From NCBI GenBank assembly GCA_014338405.1, contig JTDE01002000.1, positions 26,879 through 90,878 on the forward strand: a stretch of 64,000 bases of DNA, read 5' to 3'. This document shows, piece after piece, positions 1 through 13,800 of the stretch. Positions within the stretch are counted from its first letter, which is position 1. The number at the start of each line of letters is the position of its first letter. This DNA is from Paragonimus skrjabini miyazakii. Lineage: Eukaryota > Platyhelminthes > Trematoda > Plagiorchiida > Troglotrematidae. The translations under genes and the position numbers were made by a program. The notes beneath the pieces are model-generated. The model was given only the letters and a program-made list of their open reading frames with translations, was not told the origin of the DNA and made no database searches.

Positions 1-2960
1 GGTTTGTGTGAATGATTGCGTCCCGGTGATGGTTGTGTGTGCACGCACGCTCGCTAGAGGACGCAAGCAAATCTAATTACATGCCACCGTTGTCCTCTGT
101 ACTGGTGTTGATAGTGATGAGGAAGTTAGAAATACCGACTCAATTATCGCCACCCTGATTCTGTGTGTTGGTGTGACTGCGTTTTCTTAACATAATCGGG
201 CAGCGTGCGTGAACACTGTTGTGTTTGCAAGAAATGCAGGTGAGCGGGATGGATGGTACACGCCCACACACACACACATCAGGCAGTGTCGAGTACATAA
301 TTATGGTACATTTACTTCATTGCAAAACTGCCACTTTTTCTCTCATTGTGTAGTCTTTCTTGCTAGATCACCTCCCCGGTTTTGCAATGGACCAGGGTAG
401 GTGTGGAGACCACCACTCAAACCTAATTAGGCTAAGCTGGGCAACTAAAATTTGTCAAATTCAATTGGAATCGAAGAAAGGGGAAGATATAATGCTATTA
501 CTGTATGTCTAACGTTTATCCGATTTTCGGAAACAACAATTGAAAAGAAACCTGTCTTGGCTGTGATAAGTCTCAATTCTCTGCAACACAGTTGTGCCTA
601 CCCAACAAATGGTTTAGTAAAGCATATTATTATACGTATATGCAATGGCGAGAACAAGTCATGGAATGTAGACCTGTGAGCAAGTGTTTTGGCCTCTACC
701 ATTGCATTTATTGCCGACTGGCGTTTAAGTGGACAGTTCCATTAGGTAATTTATCAGAGTGATAGTCTGGAACATCTCAGGCGATACTGCTGTGAATGAG
801 AACTTTGTGAACTACAGCTACTATTTGCAACACTATGGTGATGGTTTTGGGTAATCATATTTCAACTACAGTTGAGACTACTATGCGAAAAAGAATTTGA
901 TCCTGAAGTACTGGCTTGTGATTCCCACCGAGGAACCAGAAAGTGGGTTGTATTTCGTTATCAAGGGTTAACGAGGAGATGAATATTAGTACTTAATGGA
1001 CTGAACGATTTATTACATATCGCTCACACTTTCGCTATCAGATTGACTTTTCAGTCAGCCTCATTCGGAAAAAAGTACTGGGTTAGATTCTCACTATTTT
1101 TACACCCTGTTAATATCAAATATTTTCCCGAGACCAGAGGATGAACTCCGACACGTTTTCACAATGTAAAGTAGGTAGAAGCTAGGAAAATTGTTCACAC
1201 CGCGGACACATTCTTTATCACATCAAAAGTAAACGATCGATATTGGGTGGCGATATTTGCGGTTGCTTTCAAACATAAAGATTCATTTAAACAAGGTCTC
1301 CCGGTTTAGTTGTAAAGAATTCCCGACGGAGATTTCTCAGTCCTGTTCAAATTTGTCCCAACAGCTAGTCACTTAAAGAACGCACATAGACGATTTATTC
1401 CTTTGGGAAAATTCTTGTTGGCTTGATTGCATCGTGAATTTATTTAATTCGAGGATTGCAAATGTGCCTGGGCACTAAAAAAAGCTCAAAAAGATATTGT
1501 TTTGATAGTCCAATTCATCAGCTGGATACTAAGTGGAACGACCAGGAATTTTATAAGGAGTCCTAAAGTGAGATATATTCTCATCCGATAGATTCACTCG
1601 ACAAAATTTCTAATGACCTCCGTTCAAATGAAACTTTTTAGGATGATGGCTGCGGTGAACTTCAAACCCAATTGGTTTTATGAGTACACAAATGACCATC
1701 AATATGTGAGTATATAGCTAAACAATCGACATAGAGAAATAGCGGTAAAACTACGCATTGACTTCACTGTATTTATATTGTTTACAAAATCAATAGTGGA
1801 ACGATTGTAGAACAAGAGGCAACAGTTATTCTTCCAATGTTGTACTATCAATCTAACGACGCCCGTAAAACTAAAAATCTTATCATCAAACAAGCCTCGA
1901 ATAATCAATTGAAAACAAGTGATATATTGGTCGTTGGGAGCAAAACGTAGGTTTACGTGAATGGACATCTAAATCGAAGAAATTGAAATAGTCTAAATCA
2001 TCAAAATTTTGCTCCCGTACGAAATATAAACAACTTCAAGGTATGTTGCACACCTTCACTAATCAGAAACTGCTACATTTAAAGATGCTCCACTCTTGAC
2101 GACGAATATTACATGGACCGTTCATAAGTATTGTAGCTATATTATGACACTCTCTGGATCAAATGAATGTACGAATTCAATCAGTGTTATCTCCACTTTA
2201 TTTTGAAACATTAGATCAGGTGGAAAATTGAGGTCCCCAAAACGGTCGAGCATACCGCGTCCATATTTTAATTCAGGTGTGCTCGTCTCGCAAAACTTGG
2301 TCACCAGTCACATAGTATTGGAGCACGGTGTCACCTAAAGATATAATTAACTTGTTTGTTTTGTAACACAAAAATCCCAAAAGACAATTGGTTAAGTGGG
2401 TCGTGTATTTTGGCGAGTAGACTACGGAATCATTGTATCGTGGATGTAGAGGGCAGACACGATCAAGCATTGGTATCTTGTTCTAGCAAGGAGGAAAAGT
2501 GTGCGGCAAGGAGAACTGCACGCAACAGCAAGTGGGCGAGACGGCATGGCTAGAGGGCAGACTGACCTGTCCAGTCAGGATGGTCACATGACCCAATCCA
2601 ATCAGGCATAGACAAGGGTAAAGTTACGGGCGCATTGGCGCGCCACGATTGGTGAATTGCGTAAACGAGCCCACCGCACAGTCCTGTGTTGTCGGCGTGC
2701 ACTCAATTAACTGGACACAACATTTGCACACCATGAAGTCACATGATCAAACTTGGGCTGGGTCAATTCACACAAAGTAACGGTCTAATTGAGAACATCC
2801 GGTGAGAGTGTACGAATAAAGTTAGCAAGTATTTCGTTCGTGGCCCAAGTAAGGTTGATAGCTTTGGCATGCAGACGTGTATTTTGCAGCAGGACCTGAT
2901 GAAAGTGGATTATGCAAGTCGCTTTTTCTCTTCCTGTGGCGGGTGATAATCATAGTATTG
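1..2960. other. No supported gene
   Basis: Only short ORFs without recognisable domains. A short (CA)n lies near 269-279, and a relatively GC-rich block lies at 2440-2760. I see no repeat partner within the window. Confidence 0.5.
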
Positions 2961-3245
2961 TGGGAGTGAACGGCCACATTATACTACTGGCTAGTAGCCG
3001 GACGATGAGTTTTGTTTAGGTGTGGAAGTAGTCGGTAGGAAATACCGAAAGGAACATTGGGATACACTCCGATAATAAATGGTGTTTTTCATAAATGACC
3101 TTGACACTGACAAGTTTGGCGTCCTTTGATTATTTTTATGTGCAAATGTGTTCATGTTCAGTGTGGTGAAATATATTCTCCGTGTGTCGGGTCTCTGAAT
3201 AAACCGTCTTCGTGCCACCCACGTTTTGGGTTCATAACACCATTA
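2961..3245 (+). repeat. LTR-like dispersed repeat, copy 1
   Basis: This 285-base block has a diverged partner at 43575-43875 in the same orientation (for example gagttttg, aatggtgttttccat and ggctcataac-type segments in the same order). It has a TATA-like gaaatatatt followed by AATAAA at 3198-3203 and ends near ttgggttcataacacc, an arrangement like the R/U5 part of an LTR. No internal retrotransposon genes adjoin it, so it is called LTR-like only. Confidence 0.5.
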
Positions 3246-3259
3246 GTGGGACGGTGATG

Positions 3260-3400
3260 AATGGTACATTTTGTTGTGTAGTCAGTCACACCTTAGCACA
3301 CAAAGATGGTTTAGCTAAATCAAGTTTTTTTGTTGTATATTCAATCACACCTTGGTACTCACAAAAATTATTTAACCGAAATCACATCAATCGCACAATT
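3260..3400 (+). repeat. Imperfect direct duplication of about 60 bases
   Basis: The segment gtagtcagtcacaccttagc...ctaaatcaag is followed by a diverged second copy, tatattcaatcacaccttgg...ccgaaatcac, each preceded by ttttgttgt. It lies directly after the LTR-like repeat. Confidence 0.45.
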
Positions 3401-4380
3401 CGTTTGCTCGTTTGTAGTGAGTGGTATTAACACTAGTACAGCGGCGTTAGGTGGTATACTTTATTGCGCACGTACTGGTACCTCGACATCCACGAAAAAT
3501 GGTCTAACGAACATCAAATTTTACTTAACTGTTCTGCTGACAGTATTCATTTACGAGTTGAACAACAAAACCACTGAAATTTACCCTCAGTCATTGACTA
3601 GGAAGAGCTTAACCGCCCCATTAGGGTGCAAATTCATTTAGCTACCGTTTTTTTATTTTCGGCCATGTATATGAATCAGTATGTGATGAGCAATGGGAAA
3701 CAATCTGATGAGAACATGAACCGAAACATTTATTACGGAAAAGGATCCTCCAAACTTGACATAGTTCGCTGTAGTAGTTTGAAGTAATAGTAATCACTGG
3801 TAGTCGTAAACGTACTCAGCATAGACTCAGAGCTAGTTTCTCCGTTGTAGCAATAACACAGTGAATCAGTCAACGAAATGTCAGTGTGGTCAAAATTATA
3901 TACAGCCTAATTATTCATGTAGTTAAACAACAATATTACATTGATCAGCTATGAGTTACGTTCAGTAAGTCACACAGGCCATGATGCCAGCACGATGTTG
4001 GCAAAAACGCTAGGGGACAAGTTCCAAATTGGTATGCATAAACGATGGAGCATATGAGTTTCGACAAAGTGGCCTTGGTCTTGCTGAATTTTTCTGCGCT
4101 AGATTCCGAAACCCTCTACAACCGACGCGCAGAATCTTCACCGTTTTTACCCCGTTCCGGTATTACAACAATAGGCAACAACCTGTCGATCAGTCGTCTG
4201 CTTTCAGCATGACTACATGGAGGACCCGACAGTAAACAGTAGAGTCACAAAAACAAACACTTCAGGAGACTTCGGATGAGAAATTTCACCTACTCGATCC
4301 CGGTTGGCGTACGAGGCCCACACATCAAACTTTGTTGCACTGTTATTCAGTTGTTTCTTAGGATTACAGATCTGTTACAG

Positions 4381-5150
4381 AAACTTTAATTCGCGTAAGG
4401 GGTTTACCTGTTTGTGCCCTCGACTCCGACCCCTGTCGTCCTATTTCGACGAAAGCCATGTATGACGTGCTATTAGGTTCATGTCAGTTTGTTAAGGGTC
4501 TCCCAGACTGCAATGGCGAATTCCAACGGGGAGACCTAATATTTGTAGTTGGTTCGCCTAACACTGCTATAATCTTCAGTGTCCAGTCTGCTGGCTCGTT
4601 AAATCCCACACACAACGAAACAGGCGTAGTCTGATCATAGAGCCACGGTCTATTGGATTTTATACTCCGTCTCAAGAACGACAGTGGAGCTGCGTAGAAC
4701 CGTTACAATTAGATCAGTTGTATGTTTCATATGTTTGTCGCATTCAAGGTGGGGATGATCGAATTATTATTAATAGTGGTCTTACTCAGTGGGTCAGATG
4801 ATAAGGCAGAATGAGACAGTGAGCACCGAATGTTGATGTAGCTTTGCGACCGGAACGTCTGAGAAAGCAAATGGACAGTGAAATTGAATTTCAATAATAC
4901 CAGTTCCGTTTGGGCTGGAGTGTCATATGTCAGCAGTTTGCTTGGTTAAGCGTCCTAGGACATCCCCATTGAGAATTCAACAAAACTTATTTACAAGAAA
5001 GACAACTACCCGACATACGAGAAAGTTTAATAAAGCCAAGGGAGTCTCACTAGTTTCGATATTGGCGAATTTACTGTACCTGATGACAAGCATCCATGAA
5101 AGTTAGTCGGGGTAAACCACGGCAACAATCGTATTGGATTCGCGCTTGAG
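4381..5150 (+). other. Coding-like blocks, possibly a decayed gene or element
   Basis: Block 4381-4625 follows a tctgttacag acceptor and stays open for 81 codons (RVRGLPVCALDSDPC, GDLIFVVGSPNTAIIFS) up to a GT. Block 5043-5150 reads SFDIGEFTVPDDKHP, an in-frame TGA at 5097-5099, then KLVGVNHGNNRIGFALE, ending at a perfect GAG/gtaaat. The peptides look more protein-like than the surroundings, but the internal stop and lack of a recognised family make a decayed gene or transposon as likely as a live one. Confidence 0.22.
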
Positions 5151-8100
5151 GTAAATGAAAACGGATAAATAGCACAATATGTCCTACTTTCCTCAACCCG
5201 CACAATGAATTGAATTATTAAATGAAAAAACAGTTTTCCACACATTATTCAACAAGGTGGTCATGGTTTCCGAGAATAGATACACTTGGCTACACAACAT
5301 ATTTCCGACCTATGAAGAACCGCGGTCGTTCTGTTTTTAACCGACAAAAGTGTTCCAACACAAGCCAGTCTCATTCAGATGAAGCACAAATCCGGACTTT
5401 CGCTCGTCAGTAATGCCCAACCACGCCAGAATTGTGATTTTCACCCCGGCCACTCTCTCACGACACAACCGTGTTGATCAGCGGTCGACTGACCTTACAG
5501 TACGCATGAATGATTTATCATCTATCAACGTTCAATCTCGTTCGCTTCTGAGTACTGACCAGTGTGACCGGTCACTTTGTTAAGTGATTCTGACGTGTTC
5601 GTGAATGGCTTGTCGACTCCTTTTATTCATGGATTCTATCATAAACAACCTACCCTACATACTTTATACCAGCGACGTGCAAGGTTGTCTTTTCTTTGAA
5701 TGTCGTCGTCTAATCTTCATTTGTGTTTCTCGTAAGCTAAGTCCTGGTGAACTCAGACAAACCAATTCAGCCTCATCGATATGTCCGAACTATATTGTTC
5801 AATCATCATCGCATTCAACCTTTGGTTGGGTTTTATTAGTCATCCAATGCTGTTATGTTGTTCTGGCAGACAAAATATAAATTACTGAGGGGTAATATGT
5901 CGATACATTTGTGTACTGATCAAAATTGGCGAAGATAAATGCGCAGCGTGCTTTTTGTGTGACTAGCTTTTATTTATCAGCTGGCCTCACCGGGAATACA
6001 CAGTATAGTGGAACAAAGAGGACGAGATGATTTACTGATTCGAAAAATTGGCAAGTAGTCTATATGTACAGTGAACTTACCAGGTGAAAATAGTGTGTAC
6101 TGATGGACTACAAATGTGACATATTCTACAGCAGACAGTCAGTATTGATGCTTCCCATGTTGGTTGAGAATCCGTACTTTCATTTCAGTGAGGATAATTC
6201 AGGCTTTGTTTGCCCCCGTCTGAACGTTTACTCTGTGTGTGTGTACCTGTGGTCCCCGATTGCACTAGCACACACAGTGTGAGTGTTGACATGATAAAAC
6301 CGTACTGAACCCTGGAGGGCGACTCGAGCGGCAACAACCAATCAATGACTGCGTTATTAACGTCGAACCATTTGAGTGAACGAGATTAGGTAGCGCAAGC
6401 AAGACAGCCATCGGCCAAATGCTACTTACCGGAACGCTTGCGGCAATTGTGCGGATGTCAAAGGGAAAAGTGAAAACAAATTACATTGTGCTCATTTCTC
6501 AGCTGCTACGTAATGCAACTACGGAATGCAGAAAACTACATAGGATGGGAGTGAGTTAAACGGAGTGTGGTAACATTTTGGAAATTGCGGGATTTTATGG
6601 ATATGACTTACTATAAGGTTGAGTGTATGCATCCCTTCACAACCCTATGGAATTGGTTCAATGATAAGTCGTTTTAACTGCTTTGTTCAGTGATAAGTGA
6701 TAGGTATTCAGTCCACTTTCCGAATCTGTGGTTCTGCGGACAAACAAATCCACAGCTGAATACAGCACAATCCTGCAAGAGGATCGAAGATAACAGTGAC
6801 GGGGTAAGCGCTGTATCAAATGTAGCCCTTGAAGGTGACTTGGATGTGGGGAGTCCAACGCTTGAAGGCTCCCGGACAGCAAACATTTATTTCTATCAAA
6901 CTCTGTCTGTGCAACCCTGATCAGTCAATAGTTCTTAGAAAGAAGAATCGATGTGAAGACCCATCAGTATAGACGTGAATTCTTTCGGATATTTCATGAG
7001 CCTTATAATTTCAGCATAGTGGATGAGTCACACAAAAGAACAAGGCAACCTCCAGTTAGCAGGTCGCCGTAATATCCAAACTGGCCGATTAGGGCAGATT
7101 CACGTGAAAACTTGAAACCGGATTAATTATCGGCTTATCCAGACTCCAGTCAGAAAAACAGGGTTTGTGTGTGTGTGCAATCCGATCAAAGCAAACGACG
7201 ACGAACTCGTATTTTTTCAGTCGAAAACCGGTTTATTACTTCAGGTATCCTGCATCGAACTCGAAGGTGAAATGACGAACTGGCGTTCTTCTGTAGGTGA
7301 CAGTAAATATCTTTATCAAAAGATTCCATGTTCATACCGTTGTAGAGATCACAAGAACCGAGTATCAATGCTTTACCATCTAAGTGTGTTGTAAGCAGAG
7401 GAAAACGTGCATGCCGTCTAATGTCTGTTCACAAAAGGCTAACTTGCGCGAACAATCTTGTTACTTGGTCTAATTCAGAGTAACCAGATAAACCTTCAGA
7501 AATATTGACTCGCCAGAAGGTAACATCCTATTCGGTTTTGAGAACTTGGTTCCCAATAATGACATATCAGGATAACCACGGGGGAAGAGAACATTGCTGA
7601 GCCCCCCCAAGGGGGTTAAGTATCCGCAGCACACTTGTGATATATTTGTCCGCAGTGGAATCTGCAGTTAGATTTTTGTTACACCTTCAGTTTTGCTTAC
7701 AAATTTATTCCAAGACTAACTATTTATCGACAACAACCGCAACTCTTAACCCGAAGTGATGAGCAGCATTTTGAAATTATCTGCCATCGGAATACTGACC
7801 GGACGCTTGAGGTGGTACTATTTTGAAACTTTATACGACTCCAGGTTATCCATAGCTTATTCGACAGGTCATATTCAAAGAATGAACGGCTGTAACCTAA
7901 TGACTTACATTCTGAATATTCGTATCCAACTAATCGTTGGGATGTATTAATACTAATTCGTAGTCGTACGTAATTCGTATGGAAAGTGTATGGCTGGCTG
8001 CTCCGTAACCCCAGTCTTGTGAATAACCCTGCGCTTGGTTTACCTCTAACTCTTGCAATCTGCCCCGCGGATCACTCGTTACGTGACATGATTGTGTGTG

Positions 8101-8377
8101 TTTATCGATCCCACCAGTGTCCAATCAGATTACAACTGGAGCAGCCGACCAAAGCAGTGGCAACAGGGGGTAAATTGGCTCAATAGTCAGTAAAGCTCGA
8201 AGGTGTGCCCATAGTGTTCATTTTCGAACGGGCTTAAAATACTTTTACGCCTCCAAAGTCCTATGCACCTTAACCAACTTCGTTGGACTGAATTTTGAAA
8301 TTGCGAACTGATTTTTACTCTTCAGTTTACGCTGAACGTACAGCGTAAAAGCAAAGCAGTTTTTGGTGATACATAAC
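5151..8377. other. No supported gene
   Basis: Short ORFs only. 6690-6920 has a fairly protein-like frame (VALEGDLDVGSPTLEGSRT) of the kind seen in decayed retroelements, but no motif confirms it. A small C7/G5 hairpin lies at about 7601-7617. Confidence 0.45.

Positions 8378-8422
<45 letters not shown>
8378..8422. repeat. (CAT)15 microsatellite
   Basis: Fifteen perfect CAT units (45 bases), located between unannotated sequence and the LINE 3' UTR. Confidence 0.98.
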
Positions 8423-8569
8423 AAACAGCAATCCATCAGTGGTTCACACTGATAAGTAACTGCCATATAACCACGAGAAAGAAACAAAACCTGTTTAAGA
8501 AGAGGAAAGAAAAACATAAGGAGATGGGAAGAGACCTAACTATTAAGAATAATGTCGTCTGCATTCAAA

Positions 8570-9202
8570 CACTGCAAAAAAACAACCGAGCTGTAAATGA
8601 AAGTGAGGCGTCATCAGCAAGACAGCTCCCTTAAGACTTTCACTGCCCCGCGTCATTAAGTGCACTCACCTCACAGACAACTCAGACAAACAACGACAAC
8701 GTTCACGTCACTGAGCCCAATCAGCCGCGATCTTACCTAACGTCTCAAGCCAACGATTCTGTGAATCACGAGGTCCCCAAACCGAGAGACGAACCCGACC
8801 AACAGTGACCAACCCCTTCGTGAACGATTTTATTTCTCTACACCAGGTTATCATCTGTCTACCTCGCACCTTGTGCCAGTCGGCCGCAGCCTCGACAAAC
8901 AGTGTTTGGTGTGGCAGACGACTAGCTGGCATCCATAATACATGGCCGAACCACCTAAGTCTGTACAAACGTAAGGATTAAACCAAAGAACGCGACTGGC
9001 TATCACTACCAATTACCTGCTTACTAACTTCCTCGTTGCTCACTCGTTGGTGCCATCCGATACGAGCGATTGAATGTAGAGATCGGCGGTCAAACACCTG
9101 AAAACGGTTCACGTCTTCTAACCTGAGGGGTGAGGTTACGCTGCCGTGGCGACAACCACGAAACCGGTCGTGTGGTTTGGAGGAATTTCGACCATTAAGC
9201 AT
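8570..9202 (-). mobile_element. LINE 3' end: reverse-transcriptase ORF C-terminus plus 3' UTR
   Basis: Minus-strand translation gives LRLEDVNRFQVFDRRSLHS, RIGWHQRVSNEEV, an in-frame TAA at 8978-8980, then LYRLRWFGHVLWMP, LPHQTLFVEAAADW and GPRDSQNRWLETLGKIAADW. This RLRWxGHVLRMP to WLETLxxMA series is the C-terminus of ORF2 in many fluke non-LTR retrotransposons. The ORF ends at 8708. The following 3' UTR (about 8570-8707) is shared with the copy at 13.5 kb. The 5' parts are absent, as is normal for 5'-truncated LINEs. Confidence 0.8.
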
Positions 9203-10949
9203 ATACTACTTACTTTACCATACTTTATAAAACTACAGTATTATCTACGAACTAGGGACAGACTTAGTTTTTGCACAGTTCCAGTTGGTGTTTTTAATAT
9301 CAACACTGTTCTACCGACTCCATTCAGTCTGAAATAAACGACAAAAATATCTCATAAATAGGTTAAAATCTGCACTGAAATTGCCTCGCTTGATAAAATC
9401 GCTAATATTTCCAACCTGAATTTAGCTCTCCAAACTTCAACGAACTTTCTTAAATACGGACAACTAACGGTAAAATTAATTCAACGGGGTAAATTGTTTT
9501 TGGGTCACTATGATGTATTAAACAGGATAGGATAATTGACGCAGTTATGTTTGTAGAAATTTGCCGTATCAGAAATGTAAACCGTCGGCCCTATGACTTA
9601 ACTTGTGTAAAATTATTAGGTCTGTCATGCAGATGAGTAGTTTGACCTGTGTTTCTGCAAGTTGTCTTGTGGAAATGTATAGAACCGGTTAGACAGCGGC
9701 TAGCTGTACATCGTTCACAAGATTAATTCTAAGTTCTGGACGTCGTTCAGACGTTTAAAACGGCGGGACTGCAACTATATGTTGTTGCTACTGCCGACAA
9801 GCTTATCCGGAAACCAGCAGATGAACTTATGCAACCAGTTTGCTAGTACGTTTCTACTAAGAAGCTCGATTTCGTCGGGCGAATATCATCGTTGGGGAGG
9901 AGGGATGGTCATGGTGCTTTGCTCGCCAGCCCTTTTGAAAGAACCCGAGAATGGGTATTATCAGCAACCGTAAAATGTGCACTACTTACTAACGCGACGT
10001 TGTTGGCCCATTTGTGAACTTGACGACTGGATGAACCAGAACAATATTGGGAGAATTCATTCGGGCTCACTTCTTTTTACAACCTGATTTCCTGGTTGCT
10101 CACTGTATCACGTCACCCAACTGGTTTGTACCATCGTAGGATACTCCGGAACGAAACAGACCGGTAAACACATTATCTTCAACCGGTTTCTGCCACAGTT
10201 ATGGCTGTGCAGGTATACTGTTTTTTTATTGACTCCATTAATTGTGTTATCTTACAAAAGTTTGAATAACTGTGCCCTCAGTTCATCAACATTGACCTAC
10301 ACAGTTGTCGGAAAATTCCTATAACATCAAAAGTAACGATGAGACGAACAATTATTTTCGATAGTTCTTTCTCAAGTCAATACAATTACGTAGGTTTCAT
10401 CAAGATCTCATTAGACAGAGAGCAAAAAACAAGAAGTGATTGTTCGTGAGTGACAATAAAGGCTAGTACTAGACTACGCACACAATAATTAGCTACACCC
10501 AGACCGGACGTTGACGGGATGTTACGTCACACTGTCAGGGTCGAATGTTTGGGTGTGGTTAGATTGGATGTGATTGATTTGTGGCCACGGAAGTTGCAAA
10601 CTTAATAAATTTCTTTTGAGAACACAGGTTAGGGTTGCATAATCTAATAGCAATGGATTCGGCGGTCGCCAAAATGCGCTGGTGGACTGTTTTTCGATGT
10701 GTTGGCAACTTTGTAGATAAACCGGAATGCTTTGCTGATGTCTATGCGATGGTTCTTGTCAGCTATATGTGCAACACTGGAGCTGCTAATTGATTTGCGA
10801 CAACCGGTTCTAAACCAAGCCGGATGATGTTCCTTGATCCTTTATGACAGGCGACTAGTCATACTGCTGTGAGCCAAGGACGCGGATGGCACAAAGGTTG
10901 TTTATTTAACAAAGCAACACATGGGTTATGCGTTTTAACAAGACCACAA
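9203..10949. other. No supported gene
   Basis: No domain, repeat partner or convincing exon seen between the LINE fragment and the Penelope-like remnant. Confidence 0.45.
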
Positions 10950-12164
10950 ACAAAACCACTCATTTGCACACGGTACTCGGCCCAGACCGTCTCGGCTGCC
11001 ACATATATCAATGCTCAGCTGCCTTACGTAACAAGGACCATTTTGGACGATGCTGCACTCCAATGTTTCTTCCTGCATTTTTCGATGTCAAAATATATGC
11101 TCTGGTCCTACTACTCAGTAGCAGTCGTCGCTCATCCTCACTACAGTATGAGCAACATATTCTGCATTACAGCAGCAGCATGAAAATGAATACACGATCG
11201 TTGACTGATCGTGGACTGTTAACTTGTCTTTCATGCTCAATCTCAACATCGACATTGTTGTGAACCAACTTCTTAAGGTTGCCGCTGGAAAGGTACGTTT
11301 AAGTGATCGGTACATGCTTCGGTTGAACTGATCTGCTGCAGTATCCCCTTTAAACGGGAGTTTTATAAACACGGCTTTCTTTTCAGCTGTGGAAATTACC
11401 TCACGCGGGATTTTGGCCCTCATATTTAAAGTGATAAATTGTTCCGGATAGCCGTTTTCCCTCAATAGGTTTTGAACTGTTCTCAGTTCCAGTTCTACTG
11501 CGTCACCTGAACAAGTCTTTTTTGCTCTAGTTGTCAGGCATTGGGCTAGATTTCGTTCCTGTTTGAGGTACACAAAACTGTTGAAATTAGTATATTGACT
11601 AGTCCATGTAGGTTTGCGATATACCGACCAACTCAGTGTACTGTCTCGACGTCCCGTCAGTTTGACATCCAGGATATGTAACTCGTTGTTAGATTCGTCT
11701 TTTGAGGTGAAGCCCTGTGAGTTCTGTGTTGTATTAAAAATCTGAAGGATGGTTGTTAACTCATTTTTTGATTTTATAACGACAAATATATCGTCTATAT
11801 GTCGGCGATACATATGAAGACTCTGAATAGTCTATTGAAGTTGGGATTCTAATTTGCCCATGAATAGGTCTGCCAGTAATGGACCTAAAGAAGATCCCAT
11901 TGCTACTCCATCTGATTGTCGATACAGCTCACCGTCGAACAAAAACCGTACATTGAGGGTGCCTCGCAAAAGTAGTTTTTTTAGGTCTGATTTTTGCAAT
12001 CCAAACATACTTTCGGGTTTTTCAATCTGATCACACAAAAAGTTAAATGTTTCAACCAACGGAACGTTCGTGAATAGCAAAGTGACATCAAAGAAGCCCA
12101 TGTGCCGTTGTCTAACAATTCCTGCAATGCTGAAAAACCGAAAACTAGCTGGATTTTGAACCAT
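10950..12164 (-). mobile_element. Penelope-like retroelement copy 1 (reverse transcriptase and start of GIY-YIG)
   Basis: Translation on the minus strand gives reverse-transcriptase motifs in order: FFDVTLLFTNVPL (domain with first catalytic Asp), SDGVAMGSSLGPLLADLFM, RRHIDDIFVVIKS (the DD catalytic pair in HIDD), the thumb block LHILDVKLTGRRD and SWSVYRKPTWTSQYTNF, and finally IVYSFSCCCCNAEYV, the start of the GIY-YIG endonuclease domain. This RT-then-GIY-YIG order is diagnostic of Penelope-like elements. One in-frame TAG at 11832-11834 splits the RT just before HIDD, and the N-terminus is missing above 12164. The endonuclease decays after about 11115, and the 3' end (10956-11123) recurs at copy 2. 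It is an inactive remnant. Confidence 0.88.
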
Positions 12165-13499
12165 AATTCAACCTCGCTTTTTAATCAGAGTTTGAGCTGA
12201 CATGTACAATATCTGGAAACTAGTGCAATGCATCGAGTTTCGAATCAGATTTATGCACAACGAATTCTACCTAGGTTGCTAGATAGAAATACTAATCCTA
12301 AATCGGTCCACTGTGGCCGTCACGATGCTCAGAGGTTAAATATTTACAAAATTCAAACGATTGTTAATTCACCAGCCGTTGAGGAGACTCAAATCTCTAC
12401 TTCCGGCACAAGTCTGCAAACGGCGCTCCTAAGATTCATTGAATCTCATATGAGGTTAATACACATTTTTTTAAACAAAAGATGGTTTGTATTTAATGGA
12501 CAAAACAGGGAACACTATGGCAGTGAGCCATAAGCATTAGTGAACAACCTGTCACTGATGAGGTGATAAACTTGGTCTGTTACATTTGGCTATTCATCAA
12601 TCCGTCTGCTATACATTTCAAACAATAAGCCTACATGTCCATTGGAAATGTCCAGTGCGATTTACTTTTTGTGTGCACTTACAGGATAAAACATATCAGT
12701 ACGTTCTCTCGAGGTGACCTGACCCTGGTGTCAAATACAGTCATCCCTCACGTATTTCTACCGATCCATTCAAATAATTGTGCTGCATCTGTTTGTATTT
12801 TCACATGATATACAATGTCCATATTGAGTAATGTGGTACGAGCGGAGCACGTGCACACTGAAGAGCAGGTCTGTGAGTCAGAAGGATCCCGATGACGAAT
12901 CAACGATTGGAAACACGTGTACACACTGTGTGGGAAGTGGCAACGAACAGACCGGCGATACGCTGCTGTCAACGGATGTGAAACACAACAACCACACAGT
13001 ATACTGTTTGCGTTTGTTGTTATGTAATTCCACACAATATGTAACGGCTGTTTAGCAAGGGGTCAATCACCAAGCCGAACGTCTTTTCCGACAAATTGAC
13101 AACGTTTGTTTGAACCAAATCGAGATAGGACCGTGTTAATTACAGAGTACTGGTAAAAGGTTGCGAAGTAGTTAAAGGGAAAATTCGACAGTCCGTCTTA
13201 GGCAGGTACCTGATTTTTACAATTAAATTGAAGTATCTGTCGTTTATACATGGTGATAATGTCAGTGAATCGAATCTATTTATACGAATTATTTGTAACG
13301 TCTCACATTAAGTTTTTCCACACCTGCTTATAGTACAAATGATGTATCATCTTTACAGACAGTAACATGTCAGTGATTCTCGGGAAGGCTTAACTACCGT
13401 ACAACCACAGGGGAAAAACGAGCCATGACCGAGAAGAAGAAACAAAAGGCTAGGTGAAATTACTATTGAAAATAGCCGAGTTCATGTTCACGCGTTCAA
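12165..13499. other. No supported gene
   Basis: An ORF at 12228-12533 (101 codons) sits just upstream of the Penelope RT but on the opposite strand and has no recognised motif. Nothing else stands out. Confidence 0.4.
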
Positions 13500-13800
13500 A
13501 GTCAAGGTGTCTACACCTTGCAAGGAAACAACCGAGCTGTAAGTGAAAGTAAGGCGTCATCAGCAAGACAGTTTCTTAACGTCTTTCACTGTTCCACGGC
13601 ACTAAATGTAATAACTTCACAGACAGGTCGGTCAGAAGACAACACGCACGCCACTAAGCCCCATTAGCCACCATCTCACCTAACGTCTCCAGCCACCGAC
13701 ACGGCCAGTCAGAAGTTTCCAACTCGGGGGACGATGCCGATCTAGAGTGGCCAACCTCTTGAGGGATGACTTCATTTCTTTACGTCTGGTAAGCAAAAAA
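13500..13800 (-). mobile_element. LINE 3' end fragment, second copy
   Basis: The block from 13510 to about 13700 is clearly similar to 8575-8760 (shared runs such as acaaccgagctgtaa and gcgtcatcagcaagacag), so it carries the same LINE 3' UTR. Between 13700 and 13800 the minus strand retains a broken C-terminal coding trace (TRRKEMKSSLKRLATL, compared with REIKSFTKGLVTVG in the first copy). It is more decayed than the 8.7-kb copy. Confidence 0.7.

Noticed and set aside
7595..7620. C-run/G-run hairpin resembling a bacterial terminator.
   Set aside because: The window is eukaryotic and no gene ends here; a chance G/C hairpin.
8378..8422. CRISPR-like regular repeat.
   Set aside because: It is a simple CAT microsatellite; no repeat-spacer pattern exists anywhere in the window.
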